Below, piece after piece: positions 49,418-57,094 of a DNA stretch of 64,000 nucleotides. A model generated the notes under the pieces. That model was not told the origin of the DNA and made no database searches. It saw only the letters and a program-made list of their open reading frames with translations. How positions within the stretch are numbered: the first letter of the stretch is position 1; each line of letters starts with the position of its first letter. The position numbers and the translations under genes were made by a program. Source of the DNA: Pseudomonas sp. KK4 (GTDB taxonomy: Bacteria; Pseudomonadota; Gammaproteobacteria; Pseudomonadales; Pseudomonadaceae); the NCBI RefSeq assembly GCF_001984065.1, contig NZ_LYVP01000016.1, forward strand, positions 1-64,000. The letters run 5' to 3'.

Positions 49418-50242
49418 ATGGAAAAAATACCCTTCGATCCGCACAACCCCTGGCTGGAGTTGCGGCGCCTGACCCCGGCGCGTATCGCTCTGGGCCGTAC
49501 CGGCACCAGCATGCCGACCCGGGCGCAGCTTGATTTTCAGTATGCCCACGCCCAGGCGCGGGATGCGGTGCATTTGCCGTTCGATCATGGCGCCCTGAGC
49601 GCGCAACTGGCGGAACGGGGACGGGAAAGCCTTTTGCTGCACAGTGCGGCCATTGACCGCAACAGCTACCTGCAACGCCCCGATCTGGGGCGAAAGTTGA
49701 GTGATGCATCGGCCAAGGCTTTACGCGAATATGCGGCGGCCCATCCGGGCGGGGTCGATCTGGTCATCGTGGTCGCCGATGGCTTGTCAGCCTTGGCGGT
49801 TCATCGGCACACCTTGCCCCTTCTGGCGCGGCTCGAAGAACACATTCGCGCTGAAAACTGGACCGTGGCACCGGTGGTTTTGGTGGAACAGGGTCGCGTC
49901 GCGGTCGCTGATGAAATCGGTGAATTGCTGGGCGCGAAAATGACCGTGATTCTGATCGGCGAGCGCCCGGGTCTCAGCTCGCCAGACAGTCTGGGACTGT
50001 ACTTCACCTACAATCCCAAGGTCGGCCTGACGGATGCCTACCGCAACTGCATCTCCAACGTGCGCCTTGAAGGCCTGAGTTATGGCATGGCGGCGCATCG
50101 CTTGTTGTATTTGATGCGCGAGGCCTGTCGGCGGCGGCTGTCGGGCGTCAGCCTGAAGGACGAAGCGCAAGTGCAGACGCTGGAGGACGATTCGGGTGCG
50201 GACATGAAAGGTAATTTCCTGCTGAGCCCGCCCGAGGCCTGA
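49418..50242 (+). CDS. eutC: Ethanolamine ammonia-lyase small subunit EutC
   Basis: A 274-residue cobalamin-binding partner of Eut[21 protein letters not shown] near the start and [20 protein letters not shown] near 185 are EutC signatures. The ATG at 49418, with GGATGAG upstream, matches homologues; an ATG at 49406 overlapping the eutB stop is the alternative. Coupled translation with eutB is likely. Confidence 0.95.
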   Translation: MEKIPFDPHNPWLELRRLTPARIALGRTGTSMPTRAQLDFQYAHAQARDAVHLPFDHGALSAQLAERGRESLLLHSAAIDRNSYLQRPDLGRKLSDASAKALREYAAAHPGGVDLVIVVADGLSALAVHRHTLPLLARLEEHIRAENWTVAPVVLVEQGRVAVADEIGELLGAKMTVILIGERPGLSSPDSLGLYFTYNPKVGLTDAYRNCISNVRLEGLSYGMAAHRLLYLMREACRRRLSGVSLKDEAQVQTLEDDSGADMKGNFLLSPPEA

Positions 50243-50356
50243 AACGCTTGTGCGTTGCACTTTCGTTCCAGTTTCAGGCAGGATCGACGCACGGCATTCA
50301 GGGTTTCCCGTCGCCGTCCAAGCATGCACGACAGCCACTTGAAGACGAGACCTACC

Positions 50357-50818
50357 ATGCGGATTATTCAAGCGACCCTCGAACACCTGGATTTGCTGAC
50401 CCCGTTGTTCGTCAAGTATCGCGAGTTTTATGGGTCCCTGCCGTATCCGGACTCGTCCCGGGCGTTCCTCGAGAAACGCCTGCGTCGCAAGGAATCGGTG
50501 ATCTACCTGGCCCTGTCCGATGACGACAACAGCAAACTGATGGGCTTTTGCCAGTTGTATCCGAGCTTCTCTTCGCTTTCGCTCAAGCGCGTCTGGATCC
50601 TCAATGACATTTATGTCGCCGAGGACGCCCGCCGCCAACTGGTGGCCGACCACCTGATACGCACCGCGAAGAAAATGGCCAAGGAAACCAACGCCGTGCG
50701 GATGCGCGTTTCCACCAGCAGCAACAACGAAGTGGCGCAGAAAACCTACGAATCCATCGGATTCAAGGAAGACACCGAGTTCAAGAACTACGTATTGCCG
50801 ATCAGCGACGAGTTGTAG
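50357..50818 (+). CDS. GNAT-family N-acetyltransferase
   Basis: A 153-residue GNAT protein with the usual beta-strand pattern and acetyl-CoA-binding motif A around LNDIYVAEDARRQLVADHLI, followed by NEVAQKTYESIGFKED. Start at 50357 (MRIIQATLEHLD), with a possible GACGAGAC site, rather than 50255. Substrate unknown. It is PA4026 by position and probably independent of eutBC. Confidence 0.85.
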   Translation: MRIIQATLEHLDLLTPLFVKYREFYGSLPYPDSSRAFLEKRLRRKESVIYLALSDDDNSKLMGFCQLYPSFSSLSLKRVWILNDIYVAEDARRQLVADHLIRTAKKMAKETNAVRMRVSTSSNNEVAQKTYESIGFKEDTEFKNYVLPISDEL

Positions 50819-50830
50819 GCAAGCCCCCTG

Positions 50831-50934
50831 TAGGAGCGAGCTCGCTCGCGATGTTCACAAGGACGCCGTGGGGCATCAGACTTCCCTCGTTATCGTCAAC
50901 GACCATCGCGAGCTCGCTCCTGCAAGGGCATTCG
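50831..50934. repeat. REPIN, family D
   Basis: TAGGAGCGAGCTCGCTCGCGA and the inverted TCGCGAGCTCGCTCCTGCA enclose about 60 bases. This type has a different core (GAGCTCGCTC) from families A to C. Confidence 0.85.
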
Positions 50935-50941
50935 TTATTAA

Positions 50942-50955
50942 TTGTCATCCGACAA
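50942..50955. promoter_or_regulatory. Palindrome TTGTC-N4-GACAA, possible operator
   Basis: TTGTCATCCGACAA is a perfect 5-4-5 dyad in AT-rich sequence, upstream of the dedA promoter region. It resembles GntR-type operators, but no regulator gene is adjacent. Confidence 0.35.
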
Positions 50956-51015
50956 CTCATCGCGTCCTCGACATCCCCCGCTACAATCTCGACGCGCTTT
51001 TCACGTCCTCGACCG

Positions 51016-51021
51016 TATAAT
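51016..51021 (+). promoter_or_regulatory. Probable -10 element of dedA
   Basis: A perfect TATAAT 103 bases before the dedA ATG, implying a leader of about 95 bases. The -35 is not obvious. The region 50819-51123 otherwise holds only the REPIN and the palindrome. Confidence 0.45.
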
Positions 51022-51123
51022 GCCGACCTTCCGGCTTGTAAGAAAAACTACCTCCGTCTGTAGTCTTACGCGCAGTTATCCGCACAGGCCCACTGAACAG
51101 GGCCGTCATCACAGGTGCCTTCC

Positions 51124-51780
51124 ATGGATTTCAACCCGCTCGATCTCGTCCTGCATCTCGATGTTTACCTCGACATGCTGGTCAACAACTACGGGCCATG
51201 GATCTACGCGATTCTGTTTCTGGTGATTTTCTGTGAAACCGGTCTGGTGGTGATGCCCTTCCTGCCAGGCGACTCGCTGCTGTTCATCGCCGGCGCCGTA
51301 GCCGCTGGCGGCGGCATGGACCCGGTGCTGCTGGGCGGGCTGTTGATGCTTGCTGCAATTCTGGGCGACAGCACCAACTACGTCATCGGACGAACGGCCG
51401 GCGAGCGATTGTTCAGCAATCCGAACTCGAAAATCTTCCGTCGCGACTACCTGCAACAAACCCACGACTTCTACGACAAGCACGGCGGCAAAACCGTGAC
51501 CCTGGCGCGCTTCCTGCCGATCATTCGCACCTTCGCGCCGTTCGTCGCCGGTGTCGCAAAAATGCCTTACCCGCGGTTTTTCGGTTTCAGTGTTCTAGGC
51601 ACCATCCTGTGGGTGGGTGGCCTGGTCACACTGGGCTACTTCTTCGGCAACGTCCCGTTCATCAAATCCAATCTGTCGCTGCTGGTGGTCGGCATCATCC
51701 TGCTGTCACTGGTTCCGATGATCATTGGTGTGGTGCGCAGCCGCTTTGGCGACTCGAACTCCAAAGCCGAAACCCGCTGA
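51124..51780 (+). CDS. DedA-family membrane protein
   Basis: A 218-residue stand-alone DedA/VTT protein with about five to six helices. ETGLVVMPFLPGDSLLF and GRTAGERLF...RFLPIIRTFAPFVAGVAKMPYPRF (in pieces) carry the conserved acidic and arginine residues of DedA undecaprenyl-phosphate or phospholipid flippases. Start at 51124 (MDFNPLD). The next gene, mtfA, follows after 6 bases. Confidence 0.9.
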   Translation: MDFNPLDLVLHLDVYLDMLVNNYGPWIYAILFLVIFCETGLVVMPFLPGDSLLFIAGAVAAGGGMDPVLLGGLLMLAAILGDSTNYVIGRTAGERLFSNPNSKIFRRDYLQQTHDFYDKHGGKTVTLARFLPIIRTFAPFVAGVAKMPYPRFFGFSVLGTILWVGGLVTLGYFFGNVPFIKSNLSLLVVGIILLSLVPMIIGVVRSRFGDSNSKAETR

Positions 51781-51786
51781 TCCGGC

Positions 51787-52599
51787 ATGTGGTCACTCAG
51801 CGCCTGGCGACGCCAGCGCACCTTGGCTAAACACCCGATTGCCGACGACATGTGGCAACGGGTGCGCCATCACCTGAGCTTTCTCGACGGCATCAGCGCC
51901 GCTGAAGACCAGTGGCTGCGCCAAGCCTGCGTACTGTTTCTACAAGACAAACACCTGACCGCCCTGCCGGGTGTCGAGCTGCACCAGGAGCAACGACTGC
52001 TGCTCGCCGCCCAGGCGCAATTGCCGTTGCTTCATTTGGGCGACCTGAACTGGTATCAGGGCTTCCACGAAATCGTGCTCTACCCCGACGACTTCCTCAG
52101 CCCTCAGCGCCATCGGGACGCCAGTGGCGTCGAGCACGAGTGGGACGGCGAACACAGCGGCGAAGCCTGGCAGCAGGGCCCGGTCATCCTGGCCTGGCCG
52201 GGCGTGATGGCCAGCGGTGGCTGGGACGGCTACAACCTGGTGATCCACGAACTGGCGCACAAACTCGACATGCTCAACGGCAACGCCAACGGCCTGCCGC
52301 CACTGCACGCCGACATGCGGGTCAGCGACTGGGCCAGGGTCATGCAAGAGGCCTACGATGACCTCGACCAGCAACTGGAGCGCAATCCGGACGCCGAAAC
52401 CGCCATCGATCCTTACGCTGCGGAAAATCCCGCCGAGTTCTTCGCCGTCACCAGCGAATACTTCTTCAGCGCCCCGGATTTGCTGCACGAGGCTTATCCA
52501 CAGGTGTACGCCCAACTGAAGCTTTTCTACCGGCAGGACCCGTTGGCGCGGCTGAGGCAACTTCAGGCCACGGACCCGGTCTATCAGGCACACGACTAA
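51787..52599 (+). CDS. mtfA: Zinc-dependent peptidase MtfA family
   Basis: A 270-residue DUF980/M90-type metallopeptidase with H154-E155-x-x-H158 (HELAHKLDMLNG) and a downstream glutamate in AAENPAEFFAVTSEYFF. E. coli MtfA binds and inactivates the glucose repressor Mlc and has aminopeptidase activity; no Mlc is visible here, so the Pseudomonas role is open. Probably cotranscribed with dedA, 6 bases upstream. Confidence 0.9.
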   Translation: MWSLSAWRRQRTLAKHPIADDMWQRVRHHLSFLDGISAAEDQWLRQACVLFLQDKHLTALPGVELHQEQRLLLAAQAQLPLLHLGDLNWYQGFHEIVLYPDDFLSPQRHRDASGVEHEWDGEHSGEAWQQGPVILAWPGVMASGGWDGYNLVIHELAHKLDMLNGNANGLPPLHADMRVSDWARVMQEAYDDLDQQLERNPDAETAIDPYAAENPAEFFAVTSEYFFSAPDLLHEAYPQVYAQLKLFYRQDPLARLRQLQATDPVYQAHD

Positions 52600-52644
52600 G
52601 GTCTACGCGACTTCTGGTACGTGGCGTCGCCGTAGGAATATGCC

Positions 52645-52650
52645 TATAAT
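52645..52650 (+). promoter_or_regulatory. Probable -10 element of ppa
   Basis: TATAAT 63 bases before the ppa ATG, with no consensus -35. It predicts a leader of about 55 bases holding the TTTTTGGTCAA repeats. Confidence 0.5.
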
Positions 52651-52659
52651 CGCCGCCAC

Positions 52660-52693
52660 TTTTTGGTCAATCCGGCCAAGTGTTTTTGGTCAA
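52660..52693. repeat. Direct repeat TTTTTGGTCAA in the ppa leader
   Basis: TTTTTGGTCAA occurs at 52660-52670 and 52683-52693, 23 bases apart, between the -10 box and the Shine-Dalgarno of ppa. Such tandem leader repeats may bind a protein or sRNA or simply be a duplication. Confidence 0.6.
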
Positions 52694-52712
52694 CTAACGG
52701 GGGCAACGCCCA

Positions 52713-53240
52713 ATGAGCTACAGCAAGATTCCGGCTGGCAAAGACCTGCCGAACGACATCTACGTCGCGATCGAGATTCCGGCCAACCACGCGCCGATCA
52801 AATACGAAATCGACAAAGACAGCGATTGCCTGTTCGTTGACCGTTTCATGGCCACCCCAATGTTCTACCCGGCCAACTACGGTTACATCCCGAACACTCT
52901 GGCTGACGACGGCGATCCCCTGGACGTACTGGTCGTGACCCCTTACCCGGTTGCCCCAGGTTCGGTGATCCGCGCTCGTCCAGTCGGCATCCTGAACATG
53001 ACCGACGATGGCGGCGGCGATGCCAAAGTGATCGCGGTACCCCACGACAAGCTGTCGCAGCTGTACGTCGACGTTAAGGAATACACCGATCTGCCAGCCC
53101 TGCTGATCCAGCAGATCGAGCACTTCTTCGCGAACTACAAAGATCTCGAAAAAGGCAAATGGGTGAAAATCGAAGGCTGGGACGGTGCAGATGCCGCCCG
53201 TGCTGCGATCACCAAATCGGTTGCTGCCTATAAAGGGTAA
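52713..53240 (+). CDS. ppa: Inorganic pyrophosphatase Ppa
   Basis: A 175-residue family I soluble pyrophosphatase. Metal and phosphate ligands are present: E20, K30, R44, D66 and D71 in [11 protein letters not shown]. Monocistronic, with its own promoter, a GGGGG Shine-Dalgarno and a strong terminator. Hydrolyses PPi to drive biosynthesis. Confidence 0.98.
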   Translation: MSYSKIPAGKDLPNDIYVAIEIPANHAPIKYEIDKDSDCLFVDRFMATPMFYPANYGYIPNTLADDGDPLDVLVVTPYPVAPGSVIRARPVGILNMTDDGGGDAKVIAVPHDKLSQLYVDVKEYTDLPALLIQQIEHFFANYKDLEKGKWVKIEGWDGADAARAAITKSVAAYKG

Positions 53241-53275
53241 GAGCCGCTGCACGCTTTAAGCTGCACGTTCAAGAG

Positions 53276-53299
53276 ACCCCGGTTGATCCGGGGTTTTTT
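53276..53299 (+). terminator. Rho-independent terminator of ppa
   Basis: ACCCCGG pairs with CCGGGGT across TTGAT, followed by six T, 35 bases after the ppa stop. Confidence 0.95.
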
Positions 53300-53320
53300 G
53301 TGGGCGGTTGAAAGGCATAT

Positions 53321-53337
53321 TTAAACGCCTTGTTTAA
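53321..53337. promoter_or_regulatory. Palindrome TTAAAC-N5-GTTTAA, candidate operator
   Basis: TTAAACGCCTTGTTTAA is a perfect 6-5-6 dyad in the 226-base gap upstream of the S24 repressor. Another GTTTAA follows at 53362, 30 bases on, and CAAAC-like half-sites at 53375. It is a plausible autoregulatory operator. Confidence 0.5.
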
Positions 53338-53466
53338 CACGGCGCGATTGGGTGGGTTTTTGTTTAAAATTCCTCAAACGCGTCTTACATTCCGTCGTAA
53401 ATTTCCCGCGAAATTTGAACGAAGCGTTTATTCAAAGGGCTTTGCCTCGCCAGTAGACTCGCGTTC

Positions 53467-54213
53467 ATGAAAAAGAACACTAGCGGTCCACGATTCAAAG
53501 CCCTCCTGGGAATAGCGAATATCACCACGACTGGATTCGCCGAATTCCTGAATACTGCGCCGCAAAATGTCCATAACTGGTACAAGCGCGGCGTGCCTGC
53601 CCACTACATGGAAGAAGTCGCCAGGAAGCTGTCCGTCAGCAGTGAATGGCTCAAGACAGGAGAAGGCCCCAAGGATGCCGTACACCTGCGTCTGCACGAC
53701 GAATCCGGCAACGTCTTCGATGCCCAGGCCATTCGCGGCGTCTATACCGTTATCGAACCCACCGACATCGACCTGCCCATCTACAAAGAAACCGCCACTG
53801 CACCCGACTCAGGCAAAACCCACGTCATCGAAGACCCTGGCCAAACCATTCGCCTGCCCCGCACCCACCTCGACTCCCTGGAAATCAACCACTCGGATGC
53901 CATCTGCACCTACATGATCGGCAACAGCATGGCCGAACGCATAGAAGACGGCTCGATCCTGGCCATCGACCGCGGCCTGACGCAAATCGTGGACGGCGAG
54001 ATCTACGCCATCGAACATGACGGCATGCTGCGCATCAAATACGTACATCGAATGCCGGGCAACGCGCTGCGACTGCGCAGCCATAACCGCGAGCAGTACC
54101 CGGACGAGATTTTTCGGGCCGCACAAATCGAAGAGCAGAACATCAGGATTGTCGGCTGGGTGTTCTGGTGGTCAACACTGAACAAGCGCAGGCCGGAGGT
54201 GCCGTTTCTGTAG
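53467..54213 (+). CDS. Phage-CI-type HTH / S24 peptidase-like repressor
   Basis: A 248-residue regulator: N-terminal bacteriophage-CI-type helix-turn-helix (residues about 10-65, GFAEFLNTAPQNVHNWYKRG) and a C-terminal LexA/S24 domain with the Ser-Lys dyad S154 (IGNSMAERIEDG) and K191 (MLRIKYVH). LexA-like repressors autocleave at Ala-Gly or Cys-Gly before the serine; here no AG or CG dipeptide occurs between the HTH and S154, so canonical self-cleavage is doubtful. No phage or tailocin genes surround it. Upstream palindromes suggest autoregulation. It resembles PrtR-type proteins, but the target genes cannot be assigned. Confidence 0.85.
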   Translation: MKKNTSGPRFKALLGIANITTTGFAEFLNTAPQNVHNWYKRGVPAHYMEEVARKLSVSSEWLKTGEGPKDAVHLRLHDESGNVFDAQAIRGVYTVIEPTDIDLPIYKETATAPDSGKTHVIEDPGQTIRLPRTHLDSLEINHSDAICTYMIGNSMAERIEDGSILAIDRGLTQIVDGEIYAIEHDGMLRIKYVHRMPGNALRLRSHNREQYPDEIFRAAQIEEQNIRIVGWVFWWSTLNKRRPEVPFL

Positions 54214-54225
54214 ATAGGCTTTTCT

Positions 54226-54352
54226 GTAGCAGCTGGCGAAGCCTGCGTCCGGCTGCGCCGCAGTCGTGAATCGGCATCCGCGGTATACATGAATCACTGC
54301 AGTGACTGGTTTTGCGACTGCTTCGCAGCCGGACGCAGTCTTCGCCAGCCTT
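54226..54352. repeat. Long inverted repeat, REPIN-like (family E)
   Basis: GCTGGCGAAGCCTGCGTCCGGCTGCG (in part, 54232-54257) and its near-inverse CGCAGCCGGACGCAG...TTCGCCAGC (54324-54349) flank a spacer holding CACTGCAGTG. It follows the S24 gene. Confidence 0.75.
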
Positions 54353-54403
54353 CGGCATTGCTCCAGCCAGCATTCAGACTGGGAATTTCCCTCAAAAATC
54401 AGT

Positions 54404-54588
54404 ATGCTGCGCCCCACATTTGCGCATCGACCCTCTCAGAGGCTCGGATCGCACCGACAAGGCAGATGATTTTCTCGCCGAGTCCCACAGCCGGACGCAA
54501 GATCCGGGTGTACGTTTTGAAGGCTGGCGAGGTTTACCAAAAATAAACCAAGCCAGTCCCCGAGAAGCCGGCCACAAGCCGGCTTTTT
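54404..54588 (+). other. Possible small transcript with overlapping mini-ORFs
   Basis: A terminator at 54566-54588 shows that something is transcribed on the plus strand here, yet no gene is annotated. Two tiny frames overlap by ATGA: 21 codons at 54404-54469 (MLRPTFAHRPSQ...) and 26 codons at 54466-54546 (MIFSPSPTAGRKIRV...). AAGG precedes the second. TATGCT at 54403 could be a -10. It could be a small RNA, a small-protein gene, or the end of a longer unit. The wider 54214-54657 gap has only the family-E repeat and this. Confidence 0.4.
54566..54588 (+). terminator. Rho-independent terminator of unknown transcript
   Basis: AGCCGGC pairs with GCCGGCT across CACAA, followed by five T. Strong and clearly oriented to the plus strand. 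Confidence 0.88.
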
Positions 54589-54657
54589 AATGCCCGTGAT
54601 TTGTGCAAGCACCTCCTGCACAACCTCCGCATCCAGTGACGCCTCTGCCTTCCAGCC

Positions 54658-55470
54658 TCACGGATAACTAAACCCCTTAACCAACGTCAACTCCCCCACC
54701 GACCGCATCGGCACCAGAAAAGTCTCCATCTTTTCGCTCGGCGTGCCTTCCTCCGTAATCACCGTGACCTGCGCCGTCGTCAGCGGTTGAACCGCCTCGT
54801 CCTGCCCGTCTTCATCACTGCGATACCCACCGCCAAAGTAATTCACATACACCAGATACTGCCCCTTGATCGGCGCGGGCATGGCGAAGATTTCCGGGCC
54901 GTAGCCGGTGGTGACGTCGACGTCGAGTGCGGCGCCGTTGGGGGCGATGCGGTTGCCGTACCAGATGTGGGCGCCGTCGGGGGTGATGAGGTGCAGATCG
55001 AGGTCGGTGCCGTCGCTGTCCCAGGCCAGCAGTACGCGTAACTTGGCGGGGGTTGCGCCGCCGCTGGCGTTGAGCAATTGCGTGCGGCGACGTTGTTGGC
55101 CGTCGGGGCTGCGCACTTCGACGCTGTTGCTGCCGTTGGGGAAGGAGAACGGGCGGTCGAAGCGGCCAGCGGGGTCGATTTTCAGGGGCATGCTGACGCC
55201 GTTGACGATCAGGCGGCCGGGCTCGGTGGATTTGGGCGTGGATTTGATCTGGCCGCTGATGCGCGCGGTGTTGGCCTGGCCGGCCGGGGTGTTGACCGAT
55301 GAAGCCGGGTAGTTGACGGTCTGGCGGAAGTTTTCACCCTCGCCTTCGGACGCGCCAGTGCGCCAGCCGCCCACCGGAGTGTCCAGTTTGATGCTGTCTG
55401 CAGCCATCGCCGGGGATAACGCTGCGAAAGCGCCGAGCAACAGCAAGACCTGTGGAAAACGAAGTGTCAT
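54658..55470 (-). CDS. yfaP: DUF2135 protein YfaP (MagF-like)
   Basis: A 270-residue periplasmic protein with signal peptide (1-23, ending AMAA) and a C-terminal DUF2135 domain: VLLAWDSDGTDLDLHLITPDG, IWYGN and KGQYLVYVNYFGGGY. Beta-sandwich proteins of this group often adjoin adhesins or macroglobulins. It is the last gene of the yfaATSQP operon, 3 bases after yfaQ. Presumed role: accessory to the A2M complex (inference). Confidence 0.87.
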   Translation of the reverse strand: MTLRFPQVLLLLGAFAALSPAMAADSIKLDTPVGGWRTGASEGEGENFRQTVNYPASSVNTPAGQANTARISGQIKSTPKSTEPGRLIVNGVSMPLKIDPAGRFDRPFSFPNGSNSVEVRSPDGQQRRRTQLLNASGGATPAKLRVLLAWDSDGTDLDLHLITPDGAHIWYGNRIAPNGAALDVDVTTGYGPEIFAMPAPIKGQYLVYVNYFGGGYRSDEDGQDEAVQPLTTAQVTVITEEGTPSEKMETFLVPMRSVGELTLVKGFSYP

Positions 55471-55473
55471 GGT

Positions 55474-57093
55474 CTATTCCAGCAAAAGGTGGCGGGCGAG
55501 CCCTTCAATGTAGGTTTCATCCTGGCCGTTGGGGTGTGCTTCAAAGGCCAGGTGCAGGTATTCGTGGGTCAGGTCGAGACGGTCTTGCAGGGTGAGCACG
55601 CCGCGCACGTAGATGCGTTGGCGTTCGCGGTCGACATAGGGTCGGCCAAAGGCCAGTCGGCAGACCGCGAAGGTGCTGACTTCGTTGTAACCCGCTTCGC
55701 TTTCCAGACGCGGACGCCAGCCGCGCCGCTGCTTTTGCAGCCAGCCCTGAGCGGCGGGCAGCGCTTCGCAGGACGCGATCGGGTTGTCCCAACGGCTGAG
55801 GCTGGCTCGCGGGTAAGCGTGCAGCAGGATGGCGTCGTAACGTTGGCCGGCATTGGCTTGTTCGACGGCTTGCTGCCAGGACAGTTTGTCCGGACCGGGT
55901 TGATCGGAGTGATAGGTGACGGTGGTACCCGCGAGCACCAGGTCGCTGGTCCATGCCGCCACACTACGGGCTTCGGCGCTGGCCGGGCGTGGGGCGACAC
56001 GTTGGCGCTGGCTGCTGTCGTCGATGCTCAGGCAGTCGCCGCTGCGCGTGGCGTTTTGCAGCAGATAAGTGCGGATGGCCACGGCTAGGGCTTTGGCGGC
56101 TTCGGCAGGGTCGGGGCTGGCTTCACGCTGCAGCACACGGGCCACGTATTCTTCGCGATCCAATCGTGCGATCAGCTTGTCCTTGAGTAAAAACAGTTCG
56201 CCGTCGCTGTGAATATCCAGTTGGTTGCCGTTGGCGAATTCGACGCGATAATCACCTCGCAACGGCCCCGAAGAGACGGCGCTATCACCAGAAAGCACCT
56301 GTTTGAGCGGATAGCGGGAGAACAGGCCGACTTCGACACAGCGTCCCGTTTCATCTGGCCATTGCACAGGCACGACCGTCGCCAAGGCCTGCGCGTAATC
56401 GCGCAACACCCGTTGACTGGTCCCGCGACCACCGGCCCAGATTGGCGTACCGCCCGCAGTCCAGCCGGCGAAACCGCCCTGGCGCGACGCCGCATCCCGA
56501 TCCCCCAACCAACTCCAGGTTTTCACCCGCAAGCGGCTGCCGAGCTCGCCGACGACATTGCCGTCGGCGGCATTCAGCATCACATCGAGCAACACGCGCC
56601 GGGCCTGTTCCTGCGCCGGCAGCGCCGCCAGCATGCGCAGCAGATCAACCACCGAAACCCGTGTTGAAGGCTGCAGCGATGCCAAGTCCAGCAACCACTG
56701 CGGCGCCTGCCGCGCTTGCCAATAAGCGCGCCAGTCCCCGGCGGAAATGCCCAACCGCGCCGGCTCGAAATACAACCCGCAAGACTTCACCAACGCCTGA
56801 TCGCGCTCGACCCTGCCGCCCGCAGTGCAGCAATACACTTCCTCTTTCGACTGCCCGCGACATTCATAAGCCGGTTCACGCGCCCCGGTATCCACCAGCC
56901 AGCCATACACAAACAACTTCCACACGCTGCCCAGCGGTGCCTGCAAGGTGTCCGGCAATGGCTCGCGGGACAGTAGTTGCGTGCGGTTCAACGACAGCAA
57001 CTCGCCCTTGAACGCCAGATGCAAAGGTTCGTCCTGCGCCAGTACCAGCGCAGGAATCAAACACAGCAGCCAACCCACCAGAAAACGGAACAT
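55474..57093 (-). CDS. yfaQ: DUF2300 protein YfaQ (MagE-like), SpoIID/zincin-like motifs
   Basis: A 539-residue secreted protein, signal peptide 1-19. The N-terminal part resembles penicillin-binding-like DUF2300 sequences. Around residues 312-345, YVARVLQREASPDPAEAAK and ALAVAIRTYLLQNA resemble the SpoIID/LytB core, and the C-terminus has HEYLH with E511 and H510/H514 plus a later glutamate (ETYIEGLARH), a zincin-like arrangement. One base separates it from yfaS. It probably works in the periplasm with the macroglobulin. The SpoIID and metal-site readings are my inference. Confidence 0.8.
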   Translation of the reverse strand: MFRFLVGWLLCLIPALVLAQDEPLHLAFKGELLSLNRTQLLSREPLPDTLQAPLGSVWKLFVYGWLVDTGAREPAYECRGQSKEEVYCCTAGGRVERDQALVKSCGLYFEPARLGISAGDWRAYWQARQAPQWLLDLASLQPSTRVSVVDLLRMLAALPAQEQARRVLLDVMLNAADGNVVGELGSRLRVKTWSWLGDRDAASRQGGFAGWTAGGTPIWAGGRGTSQRVLRDYAQALATVVPVQWPDETGRCVEVGLFSRYPLKQVLSGDSAVSSGPLRGDYRVEFANGNQLDIHSDGELFLLKDKLIARLDREEYVARVLQREASPDPAEAAKALAVAIRTYLLQNATRSGDCLSIDDSSQRQRVAPRPASAEARSVAAWTSDLVLAGTTVTYHSDQPGPDKLSWQQAVEQANAGQRYDAILLHAYPRASLSRWDNPIASCEALPAAQGWLQKQRRGWRPRLESEAGYNEVSTFAVCRLAFGRPYVDRERQRIYVRGVLTLQDRLDLTHEYLHLAFEAHPNGQDETYIEGLARHLLLE

Positions 57094-57094
57094 G

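Noticed and set aside
53467..54213. Prophage or tailocin module around the S24 repressor
   Set aside because: Neighbours are ppa and the yfa operon; no structural, lysis or integrase genes and no attachment-site duplication are visible.
54289..54546. 85-codon ORF beginning inside the inverted repeat
   Set aside because: Its first part is repeat sequence without a ribosome-binding site; only the last 26 codons (from 54466) have a plausible start.
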